The notes: generated from the letters alone by a model not told the origin. A DNA stretch of 64,000 nt from Polyangiaceae bacterium UTPRO1 (GCA_002050235.1 MWST01000010.1:45885-109884), one strand, 5' to 3'. Positions 1-9,334 are shown, numbered from the stretch's first letter. Translations and numbers: made by a program.

Positions 1-2449
1 CGGCGAACGCGGCGGCCGCAGGCGGCGCCACCGCGTCGACGAGAACGGCGCGCACCGCTGCCGCCAATGCCTCGCGCCCCGGCCACACCGCGGGCAGCTC
101 CGGGCCCGCCCACAGGTGGGCGCGCGCCACGAGCTCGGCGCGCGTGACCTTCATCGCCCCGAGCGCGTCGCGAATGATCCGGAGATCGCCGGAAGCAGCC
201 TCAGCGAAGAGATACGACGCCGCCCGCGGGTCGCGCAGGTCGCGAATGGTGCGCAGGAGGAGGATGCGGGCGCGACGATCGAGCCCGCTCGCGGCGACAT
301 AGGTTTCGAGCCCGCGCTCCGGCTCGCGCTCGAGCGCGGCGAGGAGCGCGGTGACTGCGGCCCGGCGCACCAGCGCATCGCCGTCGCCGGCGAGCGCGAG
401 GAGCGCCGGCGCCGTCGCCGCGGCGGGATGCGCCGCCAGCGCGGCGATCGCCTGCAGGCGCGCACCGAGGTCACCCTCCGACGCCGCGCCCGCCAGGGCG
501 GCGCCGAGAGATACCGGCAGCGGCGGCGCCGCGGCGGCGCCGCGCCGCAGGCGCACGGCATCGCTGCCGGACACGAGCACGTCGAAGCGTCCGTCCCGTT
601 CACCGAGCGCGTAGTGGGCGCGGACGAAGCCGCGCAGCAGGAAGTAGTACGCCGGCGCGGCGTCGAAGAAGGTGAACTGGTGGTTCAGCGCCGCCAGCAC
701 CGTGGGCCCGGCGGCGGCCAGCGCATCGACGATCTCGGCCTCCTCGCGGTGATCGGGCCGTCCGGGGAAGAAGTAGTCGTGCGGCGTCGGATTGCGGCCG
801 CCGGTCAGAAACAGGACGACGGCCAGGCTCGGAAAGCCGAGGGTCGCGTCGTTGGTGCGCAACCTAGATCCGACTCGCTCGCTGGCGGCAGCGAGGGCGC
901 GGAGATCGTCGGCGCGCTCCTCCTCGACGCCGACCGGCGCGGCCGCGAAGGGCAGTACGAACCGGCCTCCGGAGCGCAGGATCTGCAAGCCCGGCAGGAG
1001 CCCGACGCCGATCGCCGCCGCCGGGAGCGCGGCGGTGCCGATCACGAGCGCCCGCAGCACGCGCCGATGCCGGCTCGCAAGCGCGTGCTCCCAGGCGCGG
1101 AGCACGCGCTCGAGGAGGAAGCCCGCGAAGACCAGCGAGAGCGGCGCGGCAGCGAGCAGGTGCATGAAGTCGGCGCGCGGATAGAGCTGCAGGAACATGA
1201 AGCTCGCGAAGACCAGCAGCACCACCGGCGCGGCGTCGTCGATCGCGGAACCGCGCCGCCGGCGCCGCCAAAGCCAGCACGCTCCGGCGGCGTGGGCCAC
1301 GAGCGCGAGCGTGAAGGCGCCGCTCTGGAGCTGCCAGATCGCCGACCACAGCAGCCCCTCCGGCATGACGCCGAAGCGGGCCACGGCGCCCGCTGCCGGG
1401 GCGGCGGCGAGCACGATCGCGGCGACGGTGGCGCGCGGCAGCACCCAGCGCCGCGCCAGGAAGGCGGCGCTCGCGTAGCCGATCGCGAGCGCCGTCAACA
1501 GCAGCCCCCACGGCTCCGGGCGCGGGAACGGCTCGTAGTAGATGTCGGCCGCACCCGAGCCGATCAGCAGCACCTCGCGCAGGAAGCCCGCGGTCCCGAG
1601 CCGCCGCCAGAAGAAGGCGAGCCACGGCAGCGAAAGCATCAGGAAGGGCGCGCCGAGGACGAGGAGATCCCCGAACGCGCCGGCGCGCCGCACGCACCCG
1701 CGCGTCGCCGTCCCCGCCATCACCAGCGCCAGCGGCACCAGGTAGACGACCGCGTCGAGCGGGCGCGGCACGATCCCGAAGACGACGACCACGCCGAAAA
1801 GGATGCCGACGAAGACCAGCCCCCAGAGCGCGGCGACGACGCGACCGCCGCGGCCGTCGGCGCTGCGCTCGCAGGCCAGCACGCTCGCCGCCGCGGCGGC
1901 GAACGCGAACACACCGGCGTTCGGCTTCATTGCCAGCGTCGCCGCCGCGGCGGCGCCGGCCACGGCGAGCCAGGCGCGGCGACCGCGGCGCGCAAAGGCG
2001 ACGGTCGCCGCCGCCGTCGCCGTCCAGCCCGCGGTCGCGAACCACGCCGGATAGGCGATGTTGAAGGCGCAGAACTCCCCCGGGTAGACCGGAATGTAGG
2101 CGAGATAGAGCGCCGGCAGCGCCAGCGCGATCCACGGGCGGGCGACGCCGGCCAGAAGTCCCGCGAGCCCCGCCGCGGTCGCGGCATGCACGAGTGCCAC
2201 GAGCGTCCGGAAACCGACCAGATCGCCCACCGCCCGCCAGAGCGCCGCACTGAGCGCGAAGAATCCCGGCGTATAGCCGGTGCTGAAATCGACGTACGGC
2301 AGCTCGCCGCCGACCACGCGCGCGATCTGATAGAGGAGCGTCCCTTCGTCCTCGACGTTGAGACCGTAGGCGCGAAAGGGCAGCAGATACGCGAGGGCGT
2401 AGGCGAAGACCGCCGTCGCCAGCGCCAGCCGGCGCCCGTGCGGCGTCAT
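1..2449 (-). CDS. GT39-like membrane glycosyltransferase with HEAT-like C-terminus (3' end outside window)
   Basis: The frame is open from an ATG at 2449 to the window edge (about 816 codons), so the C-terminus is missing. The N-terminus reads MTPHGRRLALATAVFAYALA, then an acidic loop 'NVEDEG' near residue 30 followed by 'GELPYVDFSTGYTPGFF'. This is the layout of GT39/ArnT-type polyprenyl-phosphate-sugar transferases, whose first periplasmic loop carries catalytic acids. Many hydrophobic helices follow. From about residue 636 the protein becomes a soluble Ala/Leu-rich series of paired helices (for example 'GARLQAIAALAAHPAATAPA', 'DALVRRAAVTALLAALEREP') that looks like HEAT repeats. It is the last gene of a four-gene minus operon and starts 15 bp after the GT4 stop. 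Family assignment is good; substrate unknown. Confidence 0.7.
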   Translation of the reverse strand, partial: MTPHGRRLALATAVFAYALAYLLPFRAYGLNVEDEGTLLYQIARVVGGELPYVDFSTGYTPGFFALSAALWRAVGDLVGFRTLVALVHAATAAGLAGLLAGVARPWIALALPALYLAYIPVYPGEFCAFNIAYPAWFATAGWTATAAATVAFARRGRRAWLAVAGAAAAATLAMKPNAGVFAFAAAAASVLACERSADGRGGRVVAALWGLVFVGILFGVVVVFGIVPRPLDAVVYLVPLALVMAGTATRGCVRRAGAFGDLLVLGAPFLMLSLPWLAFFWRRLGTAGFLREVLLIGSGAADIYYEPFPRPEPWGLLLTALAIGYASAAFLARRWVLPRATVAAIVLAAAPAAGAVARFGVMPEGLLWSAIWQLQSGAFTLALVAHAAGACWLWRRRRRGSAIDDAAPVVLLVFASFMFLQLYPRADFMHLLAAAPLSLVFAGFLLERVLRAWEHALASRHRRVLRALVIGTAALPAAAIGVGLLPGLQILRSGGRFVLPFAAAPVGVEEERADDLRALAAASERVGSRLRTNDATLGFPSLAVVLFLTGGRNPTPHDYFFPGRPDHREEAEIVDALAAAGPTVLAALNHQFTFFDAAPAYYFLLRGFVRAHYALGERDGRFDVLVSGSDAVRLRRGAAAAPPLPVSLGAALAGAASEGDLGARLQAIAALAAHPAAATAPALLALAGDGDALVRRAAVTALLAALEREPERGLETYVAASGLDRRARILLLRTIRDLRDPRAASYLFAEAASGDLRIIRDALGAMKVTRAELVARAHLWAGPELPAVWPGREALAAAVRAVLVDAVAPPAAAAFA

Positions 2450-2464
2450 GACGGCGCGCCGCGC

Positions 2465-3598
2465 TCAGGCACGCGCGCCTCCGAAATCCGCCAGCCGCTC
2501 GACCACCGCCTCGATCTCGTCGGTGACGCCGTCCCACGTGAAGCGCTGCGCCCAGGCGAGCGCTCCCGTGCGCAGGCGGTGCCAGGCGGCATCGTCCGTG
2601 AGCAGGCGCACCAGGGCCGCAGCGCAAGCGGCAGCGTCGCCGTGGCGTACGAGCACCCCGCTCTCTTCGTGCCGCACCGAGTCGCGGAGCCCCGGCGAGT
2701 CGCTGGCGACGGCCGGGACGCCGCACGCCGCCGCCTCGAGCACCGTGAGCCCCCACCCCTCCTTCTCCGACGGGTTCACGAAGACGCGCGCCGCCTGGTA
2801 GAGCGCGACCTTCTCCTCTTCGCTGACGAAGCCGCGGAACTCCACCGCGTCGCCGATGCCGAGCCGCGCCACCTGCTGCTGCAGCGGCTGCACCGCATCG
2901 CCGCGGCCGACGATCACCAGGCGCGCCTTCGGCACCGCGGCAAGCAGGCGCGGCATCGCCGCGACCACCACGTCGATGCGCTTGTAGCTCTCGACGCGCC
3001 CGAGCGAGAGGACGACCGGCCCCGGCGGCCGCGACGACGGCCGGTAGCGCTCGTGGTCGAGGCCGTTGGGGATGAAGGTCACGTGATCGGGCGCGATGCC
3101 GCGCGCGATCAGATCGTCGCGCGTGCTCGGCGACACCGCGATCAACGGCACGTCCCTGTAGATGGTCGGGATGCCGCGTTCGCTGAGGAACGTGATCATC
3201 GCCACCGGAAAGCTCACCTGACGAAACGCGGTGGCGCCGAACAGGTGGTGCACGAGTCCCAGCACCGGCACGGACGACCAGAGCGGACCGTAGAAGGGCA
3301 GCTTGTTCAGGTTCTCGACGAGGAGCGCCCGGTCGCCGACGTCGCGCACCAGCCGCCGCGCCAGCAGCGGCCCGCGAGCGTAGAACGAGTAGCGGTTGCC
3401 GACCCGCAGGACGCGCATGCGGCCCTCGGCGCCGATGGCGGCGGCGCCGGGGTAGCCGGCACAGACCAGAGTCACCGGGAAGCCGCGCTCCGCCAAGCGG
3501 CCGAACACCTCGTGCTGATGGACCTCGGCGCCGCCGGCCAGAGGATTTTCGATGTCGCGCTCGTTGAGCACGAACACATGCGGCCGATCCGCCGCCAC
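2465..3598 (-). CDS. GT4-family glycosyltransferase
   Basis: A 377-aa GT-B fold enzyme starting at GTG 3598, two bases after the stop of the upstream DPM-like gene. An in-frame ATG further upstream would overlap that gene by 240 bp and is less likely. The N-terminal half has 'HVFVLNERDIENPLAGGAE' and 'PFYGPLWSSVPVLGLVHHLF'. The C-terminal half carries the GT4 signature 'NPSEKEGWGLTVLEAAACGV' with the nucleotide-sugar-binding E-x7-E. It would transfer a sugar from a nucleotide donor onto a lipid-linked or soluble acceptor in the cytoplasm. It lies in one operon with a GT2, a DPM-type enzyme and a GT39-like protein, which suggests assembly of an envelope glycan. Donor and acceptor cannot be read from the sequence. 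Confidence 0.85.
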   Translation of the reverse strand: MAADRPHVFVLNERDIENPLAGGAEVHQHEVFGRLAERGFPVTLVCAGYPGAAAIGAEGRMRVLRVGNRYSFYARGPLLARRLVRDVGDRALLVENLNKLPFYGPLWSSVPVLGLVHHLFGATAFRQVSFPVAMITFLSERGIPTIYRDVPLIAVSPSTRDDLIARGIAPDHVTFIPNGLDHERYRPSSRPPGPVVLSLGRVESYKRIDVVVAAMPRLLAAVPKARLVIVGRGDAVQPLQQQVARLGIGDAVEFRGFVSEEEKVALYQAARVFVNPSEKEGWGLTVLEAAACGVPAVASDSPGLRDSVRHEESGVLVRHGDAAACAAALVRLLTDDAAWHRLRTGALAWAQRFTWDGVTDEIEAVVERLADFGGARA

Positions 3599-3600
3599 GG

Positions 3601-4317
3601 TCAGAGCTTCCCGCGCCGGTCCTGCAGCTTGAGCCACCAGACGATCCAGAAAGCCTCGATGCTGATCCGCTTCGACATCTTCGACTCCCCGATCGTCCGG
3701 TCCGCGAAGATGATCGGCAGCTCCTTGATGCGGCCGCCCTTCCGCCACAGGCGATACGTCATCTCGATCTGGAAGGCGTAGCCGTTGGAGCGCACGCGAT
3801 CGAGGTCGACCGATTCGAGCGCGCTCCGCTTCCAGCACTTGAACCCGCCGGTGATGTCGCGCACCGGCATCCCCGTCACCCGGCGCGCGTAGGCGTTGCC
3901 GAAATAGCTCAGCAGCAAGCGCTCGATCGGCCAGTTCACGACCGTGATGCCGTGGATGTAGCGGGAGCCGAGGATCACGTCGGCGCCGTCGATCTCGCGG
4001 AAGAGGTCGGGCAGCGACGCCACCGGGTGCGAGAAGTCGGCGTCCATCTGCACGACGAGCTCGGCGCCCATCTCCAGCGCCCGGCGGAAGCCGGCGATAT
4101 ACGCAGGCCCGATGCCCTGGCGTACCGTCCGCAGCAGCAGGTGCACGCGGGGCTCGGCGTGCGCCATCTGCGTGACCGCGTCGGCCGTGCCGTCAGGCGA
4201 GCTGTCGTCGACGACGAGCACCTCGATCTCCGGGTCGACGGCGAGGATGCGGGGCACGATCGCGGTGATGTTGCCGCGTTCGTTGTACGTCGGAATGACG
4301 ACGATCTTCTTGGCCAT
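3601..4317 (-). CDS. Polyprenol-phosphate mannosyl/glucosyltransferase (DPM1-like GT2)
   Basis: A 238-aa GT2 enzyme, the usual length of single-domain dolichol/polyprenol-phosphate mannose synthases. The start MAKKIVVIPTYNERGNI places the 'PTYNE' motif at the N-terminus, followed by 'VVDDSSPDGTAD' and the metal-binding 'QMDADFSHP'. 'GGFKCW' is also typical of DPM1. No C-terminal membrane helices are present, unlike ArnC/GtrB types. It probably moves a hexose from GDP-mannose or UDP-glucose to polyprenyl phosphate at the cytoplasmic membrane face. The product is the donor used by GT39-type enzymes, and such a protein is encoded two genes downstream in the same operon. Sugar identity is not determinable here. 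Confidence 0.85.
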   Translation of the reverse strand: MAKKIVVIPTYNERGNITAIVPRILAVDPEIEVLVVDDSSPDGTADAVTQMAHAEPRVHLLLRTVRQGIGPAYIAGFRRALEMGAELVVQMDADFSHPVASLPDLFREIDGADVILGSRYIHGITVVNWPIERLLLSYFGNAYARRVTGMPVRDITGGFKCWKRSALESVDLDRVRSNGYAFQIEMTYRLWRKGGRIKELPIIFADRTIGESKMSKRISIEAFWIVWWLKLQDRRGKL

Positions 4318-4340
4318 GAGCGGGTCGGAGTTTCGGGGGA

Positions 4341-5339
4341 TCAACGCAGCCCGAGCGCTTCGTACGGCGGCTCGCGATGCCGAAGGCCGTCGATCCAGCC
4401 GCGCACCTTGAGCCACACGCCGCGCCCTTCGCCGGTAGCCAGGCGGCGGGCGAAGACGAACGGCAGCGTAACCAGGATGCTGAACCCGAGCTTCAGCCGC
4501 TGCAGCGCCGTCGCGTGCTTGCGGGCGAAGAGCACGCTGCTGCGGGCGCTCAGGTACTTGCGCGGGCTCACGTAGCTCGGACCGCCGAGCGTGCGGTTGC
4601 CGCGGTGGCGGACGACGGCGTCGGGAGCGTAGCGGATGCGCCAGCCCCGCTCGCGCGCGCTCGTGCACCAGTCGACGTCCTCGTGGTAGGCGAAGAACTC
4701 CTCGTCGAAGAGCCCGACCTCGGCGAGAGCCCGGCAGGACAATAGGAGGGCGCACCCCGGAACCCACTCGACGTCGCGCGGCTCGTCGTACTGCCCGGCA
4801 TCACGCTCGCCCCAGCCGGCGAGCTGGACCAGACTCTGGCGGTAGTCGATGCGGCCGTAGGTCATCCACAGCCGGGTCGGGTCGGCGAAGGTGAGGACCT
4901 TGCCGCCCACCGCGGCGACGTCGTCCGGTCGCGCCGCCGCGACGGCAGCCCGCAGAGTCCCGGGATCGACGACGGTATCGTTGTTGAGAACGTATGCGAA
5001 GTCGTATTGCATCTCGAGCGCCCGCCGCAGCCCCACGTTGTTGCCGCCCGCGTATCCGCGGTTCACCGGCAGCTCGATGCACGTGACCGCCGGGAATGCC
5101 ACCCGCACCCTCGGAGCTACCGAGCGGCGCGAGCCGTTGTCGATGACCAGCGTGTCGAAGGCCGGATAGTCCACCCCTTGGAGGCTCTCGAGGCAGGCGA
5201 GCGTGTCATCGGCGCCGTTCCAGTCGAGAACGATCACGAGCACCCGCGGCCACGCCTGCGAGAGTGCCATGCGCCATGCGCGAGCGGCAAGTCCGAAAAC
5301 GCCGGCGACCTGCGTGATTGTCGGGCCGTGATCGGACAT
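4341..5339 (-). CDS. GT2 glycosyltransferase, rhamnosyltransferase (WbbL)-like
   Basis: A 332-aa GT-A enzyme with 'VLDWNGADDTLACLESL', 'VIDNGSRR' and 'VLNNDTVVDPGTL' (the N-D-D metal-binding position), then 'EVGLFDEEFFAYHEDVDWC', the acceptor-side ED motif of WbbL/RfbF-type enzymes. The C-terminus is basic with one hydrophobic stretch ('FSILVTLPFVFA') and may touch the membrane. It is the first gene of the minus operon ending in the GT39-like protein. Its start lies 16 bp from the divergent sulfatase-like gene, so both promoters must overlap the neighbouring coding sequence. The first ~25 residues are less conserved-looking, and a later start is possible. Confidence 0.85.
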   Translation of the reverse strand: MSDHGPTITQVAGVFGLAARAWRMALSQAWPRVLVIVLDWNGADDTLACLESLQGVDYPAFDTLVIDNGSRRSVAPRVRVAFPAVTCIELPVNRGYAGGNNVGLRRALEMQYDFAYVLNNDTVVDPGTLRAAVAAARPDDVAAVGGKVLTFADPTRLWMTYGRIDYRQSLVQLAGWGERDAGQYDEPRDVEWVPGCALLLSCRALAEVGLFDEEFFAYHEDVDWCTSARERGWRIRYAPDAVVRHRGNRTLGGPSYVSPRKYLSARSSVLFARKHATALQRLKLGFSILVTLPFVFARRLATGEGRGVWLKVRGWIDGLRHREPPYEALGLR

Positions 5340-5355
5340 CTATGGTGCAGCGCGC

Positions 5356-7479
5356 GTGTCCCCCGCGCACGTCCACCGCAGCTTCTGCCGCCTTGGCATG
5401 CTGGCGCCGCTCGGCGCCGCTCTGATCGCGAGCTGTACGCGCGCGACGCCGACCGAGCGCATCCGGCTCCTGGCGCCAGCGGGCGGCGCCGTCGCCGACC
5501 GTTGCGTCGTCGACGGCGACTCGCGCGAAGCGCAGCGTCTCGAAGCTGGCGAGGAGACGCGCATCCGCCTCCGGGTCCCCGCCGGGGCCGTCCTGCGCTA
5601 CGCGGCGGCGACGCCGGCCGCGGCTCCCGCCGAGCTGGCGCTCACCGTGACCGCCGTCGGGTCCGACGTCGCCGTCCACGATGCGGTGGCGGCGACCGGG
5701 CGCTGGCGCGAGCGCACCGTCGATCTGGCGCCGGTCGCGGGACGCGAGGCCGAGGTCGTAGCTCGCGCCGGCGGCGGACCGCTCTGCTGGGGAGCACCTG
5801 CCGTCGTCGGTGCCGTACGCGGCCCGTCCCTCGTCGTGGTCGTCCTCCTCGACACGGTGCGCGCCGACCACCTCTCGCTGCTCGGATACGGACGTCCGAC
5901 CACGCCGGCGCTCGAGCGGCTGGCGCACGACGCCGTGACCTTCACCGACGCCGCCGCCGACGTCTCATGGACGCGCGGCTCCGTCGCCACGCTCATGACC
6001 GGCGAGCCATCCATGGTGCACGGCGTCCTCGGACGCGACGCCGTACTCGACGCCGCGTACCCCACCATGGCCGAGCTCCTACGCGCCCGCGGCTTTCGCA
6101 CCGTGGCGCTCAGCACCAATCCGAACGTCCTGCCGGTTTGGGGCTTCGCCCGCGGGTTCGACCAGTTCGTGGACGTCGACGCCGAGGAGTGGACCGCGAA
6201 CGCCGACGCCGGGCGCGTCCTCGCCGTCGCTCGCGACACGGTGCAGGCGGCCGAGCGCGAACCGCTGTTCCTCTACGTCCACGTCAACGATGCCCACGCG
6301 CCCTATGACCCGCCGCTCGACGCCGCCCGGCGCCTCCTCGGAGCCTACAGCGCCGAGGTCCCCGGCAGGAACCTGACGCCGAGCTCGGACGCGCGCGAGG
6401 TCGCCGGCGCCGTCGACCGCTACGACGCCGAGATCGCCAGCCTGGACGCGCACCTCGGCGCTTTCTTCGCGTTCCTCGGCGTCGCCGACCGCTGGCGCGA
6501 TAGTCTGGTCGTGGTGGTCGGCGACCACGGCGAGGAGTTCCGCGACCACGGCGGCATCTACCACGGGCACACGCTCTTCCGGGAACAACTGCACGTACCG
6601 CTGCTGATCAAGCTGCCGGCACTGGCGGGCGGCGGTACGCGCGTCGACGCCGCGGCCAGCATCGTCGACGTGCTGCCGACGATGCTCGGCCTCCTCGGCG
6701 CCCCTGCAGCCGATCTTCCCGGGCGCGTCCTCGTCGACGGCCGCGGCCGCGCCCTGCCGGGCAGCTCGCTACCCCGTTTTGCCACCACCGCCCTCGACGA
6801 CACCGAAGTCTACGCCGTCGACGACGCCGCCACGACCCTCATCATCGAGACGCATCCGGAGCCGAGCACGTCGCTCTTCGACCGGACCGCGGACCCCCGC
6901 CAGCGCCGGAACCTCGCCGACCGCGAGCCGGAGCGCGCCGCCCGCCTGCGCCGGCTCCTCGACGACCGGCTGGTGGCGCACCGCCGCGGCTGGCACGTGC
7001 GCGTCTGCGGCGGCGCCGACAGCACCACGGTCCGGCTGCGCATCAGCGGCATGACGAGCGGCGCCGTCGAACGGATCGGCCTCGAGCCCGAGGACCGCGC
7101 CGAGGTCGCAGCCGACGGCAAGACCGTCTTCCTCACGAGCCACCTCCGGCCGCAGCAGCGGCAGGAGGAGTTCTTCGGCAAACTCATCCGCCGTCCGCGA
7201 CCGGACACCGACGAGCTGGTGTTCGCGGACGGCGCCGCCCTCGAGCTGGCGTTCGCCGGCCCCGCGGTTCCGGTGGGCCGCGGCCTGACGCCGCCGGGAA
7301 CGGCCGCAGCGCCGCTCGTAGCGGTGAGTGCCGCCCAAGCTCTCGTGCCCCCGGTCTACGTGCCGACCTGTCCGGACGCGCCGGCCGTCCTGGTCTGGAA
7401 GACGGGCCCGGTCGCCGCCGCCGAGCACGTCGACCCGGCGATCCTCGACCGGCTAAAAGCCCTCGGCTACGCGCACTGA
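5356..7479 (+). CDS. Sulfatase-like (alkaline phosphatase superfamily) lipoprotein, Thr nucleophile
   Basis: A 707-aa protein. An N-terminal signal with lipobox 'LIASC' (Cys27) predicts a lipoprotein outside the cytoplasm. Residues ~35-155 form an all-beta-looking accessory segment ('RTVDLAPVAGREAE') resembling those of two other sulfatase-like genes here. The catalytic domain begins near residue 158 with 'VVVVLLDTVRADHLSLLGYG' (metal Asp). At the formylglycine position it has Thr206 ('SWTRGSVATLMTG') instead of Cys/Ser. 'GDHGEEF' supplies Asp390/His391 and a further His ligand follows. Thr plus Asp-His is the pattern of phospho-transferring members (LtaS, EptA). It ends in 'LKALGYAH'. The acyltransferase gene starts immediately after its stop (TGA-ATG). 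Confidence 0.8.
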   Translation: MSPAHVHRSFCRLGMLAPLGAALIASCTRATPTERIRLLAPAGGAVADRCVVDGDSREAQRLEAGEETRIRLRVPAGAVLRYAAATPAAAPAELALTVTAVGSDVAVHDAVAATGRWRERTVDLAPVAGREAEVVARAGGGPLCWGAPAVVGAVRGPSLVVVVLLDTVRADHLSLLGYGRPTTPALERLAHDAVTFTDAAADVSWTRGSVATLMTGEPSMVHGVLGRDAVLDAAYPTMAELLRARGFRTVALSTNPNVLPVWGFARGFDQFVDVDAEEWTANADAGRVLAVARDTVQAAEREPLFLYVHVNDAHAPYDPPLDAARRLLGAYSAEVPGRNLTPSSDAREVAGAVDRYDAEIASLDAHLGAFFAFLGVADRWRDSLVVVVGDHGEEFRDHGGIYHGHTLFREQLHVPLLIKLPALAGGGTRVDAAASIVDVLPTMLGLLGAPAADLPGRVLVDGRGRALPGSSLPRFATTALDDTEVYAVDDAATTLIIETHPEPSTSLFDRTADPRQRRNLADREPERAARLRRLLDDRLVAHRRGWHVRVCGGADSTTVRLRISGMTSGAVERIGLEPEDRAEVAADGKTVFLTSHLRPQQRQEEFFGKLIRRPRPDTDELVFADGAALELAFAGPAVPVGRGLTPPGTAAAPLVAVSAAQALVPPVYVPTCPDAPAVLVWKTGPVAAAEHVDPAILDRLKALGYAH

Positions 7480-8511
7480 ATGGATCCGCGCTCCGCCGTC
7501 CCCGGATGCGCCGGCACCAGCACCGGTCCGGCCGATACCCGTCCCCGCATCCACGGGCTCGATCGCCTGAAGGCCGTCGCCATCGTGACCGTGATCTGGA
7601 TCCACGGATTCCATACCTTCGTCTTCTGGCGATCGGTCTACGAGCAGTGGTCGCACATCGTCACCATCTGGGCCGTCCCGGCCTTCTTCTTCGCCTCCGG
7701 GTGGCTGCACGCGCGCGACACCAGGTATCCGCCGGGAACGATGGCACGCTGGCTCCGCCGCCTCGGGATTCCGTACGTGATCGCGACGCTCTATCTGACC
7801 ATCCTCGACGCCTGGCTAAGCGGTGTGCCGGTGTCGCTGCCGGGCCTGGCCCGCGATCTCGTGCTCGGGAGAGGGATCTACTACTTCGTGCCGGTCCTGG
7901 TGTTCACCATGATCGCGACCATGCCGCTCGCGCGCTCCCGGCGGGCAGCTTGGATCGTCTGGGCACTGCTGGCGCCCTACCTGTTCATGAGAGCGCGCTA
8001 CGACCCGGTCATCTGGCTCTTCGGCCGCTCCTGGGACGTCATTTTGCGCAGCCCTTTCCGCTGGGCACCCTACTTCCTCACCGGCTGGGTCGGCGCGCTG
8101 CTGGGCCCGGCGACGTTCGTCCGCGCCCGGCCGGTCATCGCCCGCACCGCCCCCGTAGTGTGGCTGATCGCGATCGTCGTGGTGGGCGTCGGATTCAGCG
8201 GGGTAAATGCGGCCTACTGGCCGCCGTGGGCAGATGCCGTCTTCGGCGTCACCATCCTCGCGGCGATCGCCACCTGCTTGTGCGCTTCGGAAAAGCCCGC
8301 GGGGACGATCGTGCGCTGGCTCAGCGACGCCACCTACCCCATCTATCTCTACCATATCTCGTTCATCGCCATCTTCAGTCGCTTGTTGCGGCCGCAAACC
8401 GACCTGCAGCACGTCGAGCTCGCGCTGTCGACGTTGTTGGCGACCATCGCCTTCATCGTCGCCGTGCGCCGCGTGCTCGGAGCGCAGCGCGCGCAGACGC
8501 TGATCGGATGA
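7480..8511 (+). CDS. Acyltransferase 3 family (OafA/YrhL-like) membrane protein
   Basis: A 343-aa polytopic protein starting directly at the base after the upstream stop, so the two genes are surely cotranscribed. 'GLDRLKAVAIVTVIWIHGF' is the typical first helix of acyltransferase-3 proteins with the conserved His. 'PAFFFASGWL' matches the family's 'F-F-x-(I/L)-S-G-(F/Y)-L', and 'ATYPIYLYHISFI' is the usual penultimate helix. Ten or so hydrophobic segments are visible. Such proteins move acetyl or other acyl groups across the membrane to O-acylate surface glycans. Coupling to a sulfatase-like lipoprotein suggests both decorate the same envelope molecule; that link is inference. Confidence 0.85.
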   Translation: MDPRSAVPGCAGTSTGPADTRPRIHGLDRLKAVAIVTVIWIHGFHTFVFWRSVYEQWSHIVTIWAVPAFFFASGWLHARDTRYPPGTMARWLRRLGIPYVIATLYLTILDAWLSGVPVSLPGLARDLVLGRGIYYFVPVLVFTMIATMPLARSRRAAWIVWALLAPYLFMRARYDPVIWLFGRSWDVILRSPFRWAPYFLTGWVGALLGPATFVRARPVIARTAPVVWLIAIVVVGVGFSGVNAAYWPPWADAVFGVTILAAIATCLCASEKPAGTIVRWLSDATYPIYLYHISFIAIFSRLLRPQTDLQHVELALSTLLATIAFIVAVRRVLGAQRAQTLIG

Positions 8512-8516
8512 ACGAG

Positions 8517-9254
8517 CTATTCGGGGCGCGTCGCGATCGCAGCCAGCGAAACCCCGAACGGTAGTCCGGTGCGGACCGCCAGCGCCGACTCGACGCGATA
8601 GACGCCGAGGAGCACGCGATTGAGCCACGCCGGAACGACGCCGAGGTCGGCGCCGGCCTCCCGGGACTCGGCACCAGCCAGACGCCGCGCCCAGCGGATC
8701 GCGAAAGTCGGGGGCAGGATCGCCGAGCTCGCCCATCCCATGTAGACGGTGCGTAGCGGCGACCCGGCGAGCAGTGCCCGCAAGCGCCGTCGCGTATAGC
8801 GGCGCTTGTGCTCCAGCACCTCGTCGTGGCGGCTCCAGAGCGAAGGCCACGCGGGTACGTGGATGGCGAGGGCCCCTCCCGGCGCGAGCACGCGCGCGAG
8901 CTCGCGCAGGAACCCGGCATCGTCGGCGACGTGCTCGAGGACATCGAAAGCGAGGACGACGTCGAAGGCGCCGTCGCGAAACGGCAGGTCCGTCGCCTCC
9001 GCAGCCACCCGGTCGGCGACGCCGCGTGCGCCCACGTAGCGGAGCGCCTGCCGGCTCCGGTCGCACGCACACACCCAACCGTGGACGCTGAAGTCGACGG
9101 CCGTGGCGCCGGCGCCACAGCCGACATCGAGGATCCGCAGCCCCGGCCGCCGCAGCCGCTCTCCGAGCAGCCGGCGCATGAGGAGGCGCTTGCCGGCGAA
9201 CCACCAGTGCGACGACTCGATGTTGAACATGTCCTCGATGTCACTCGGCTGCAT
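8517..9254 (-). CDS. Class I SAM-dependent methyltransferase
   Basis: A 245-aa protein when started at ATG 9254 (MQPSDIEDMFNIESSHWWF). The 'E-x2-HWWF-x-(G/A)-(K/R)-R' N-terminus is characteristic of methyltransferases found in glycan and lipid clusters. An in-frame start at 9386 would add 44 residues of non-protein-like sequence overlapping the divergent gene. SAM-binding motif I is 'ILDVGCGAGATAVDF', and 'FDVVLAFDVLEHVADD' and 'VLAPGGALAIHVPAW' follow. 'LEHKRRYTRRRL' is also typical of this subgroup. The acceptor is unknown. It converges on the acyltransferase gene with only 5 bp between stops. Confidence 0.85.
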   Translation of the reverse strand: MQPSDIEDMFNIESSHWWFAGKRLLMRRLLGERLRRPGLRILDVGCGAGATAVDFSVHGWVCACDRSRQALRYVGARGVADRVAAEATDLPFRDGAFDVVLAFDVLEHVADDAGFLRELARVLAPGGALAIHVPAWPSLWSRHDEVLEHKRRYTRRRLRALLAGSPLRTVYMGWASSAILPPTFAIRWARRLAGAESREAGADLGVVPAWLNRVLLGVYRVESALAVRTGLPFGVSLAAIATRPE

Positions 9255-9312
9255 TCGTGCACGGCCTAGCCGCGACGGCGTTCGGAATCCAGCGGTCGCT
9301 TGCAGCGGCGGT

Positions 9313-9334
9313 CGCTTGCCGGCAAAAGCAAGCG
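9313..9334. other. Hairpin abutting the start codon of the second sulfatase-like gene
   Basis: CGCTTGC (9313-9319) and GCAAGCG (9328-9334) are perfect 7-bp inverted arms around an 8-nt loop, ending exactly before ATG 9335. If 9335 is the true start, the ribosome-binding region lies inside the hairpin. If translation starts upstream at 9257 the hairpin is coding. Confidence 0.35.

Noticed and set aside
116..3781. Plus-strand frame of 1,221 codons
   Set aside because: It runs opposite three clear glycosyltransferase genes, is extremely Arg/Glu-rich and shows no domain. It is a shadow caused by high GC.
5356..7479. Formylglycine sulfatase assignment
   Set aside because: The Cys/Ser of the sulfatase motif is Thr here and in the four related genes, so classical sulfatase activity cannot be assumed.
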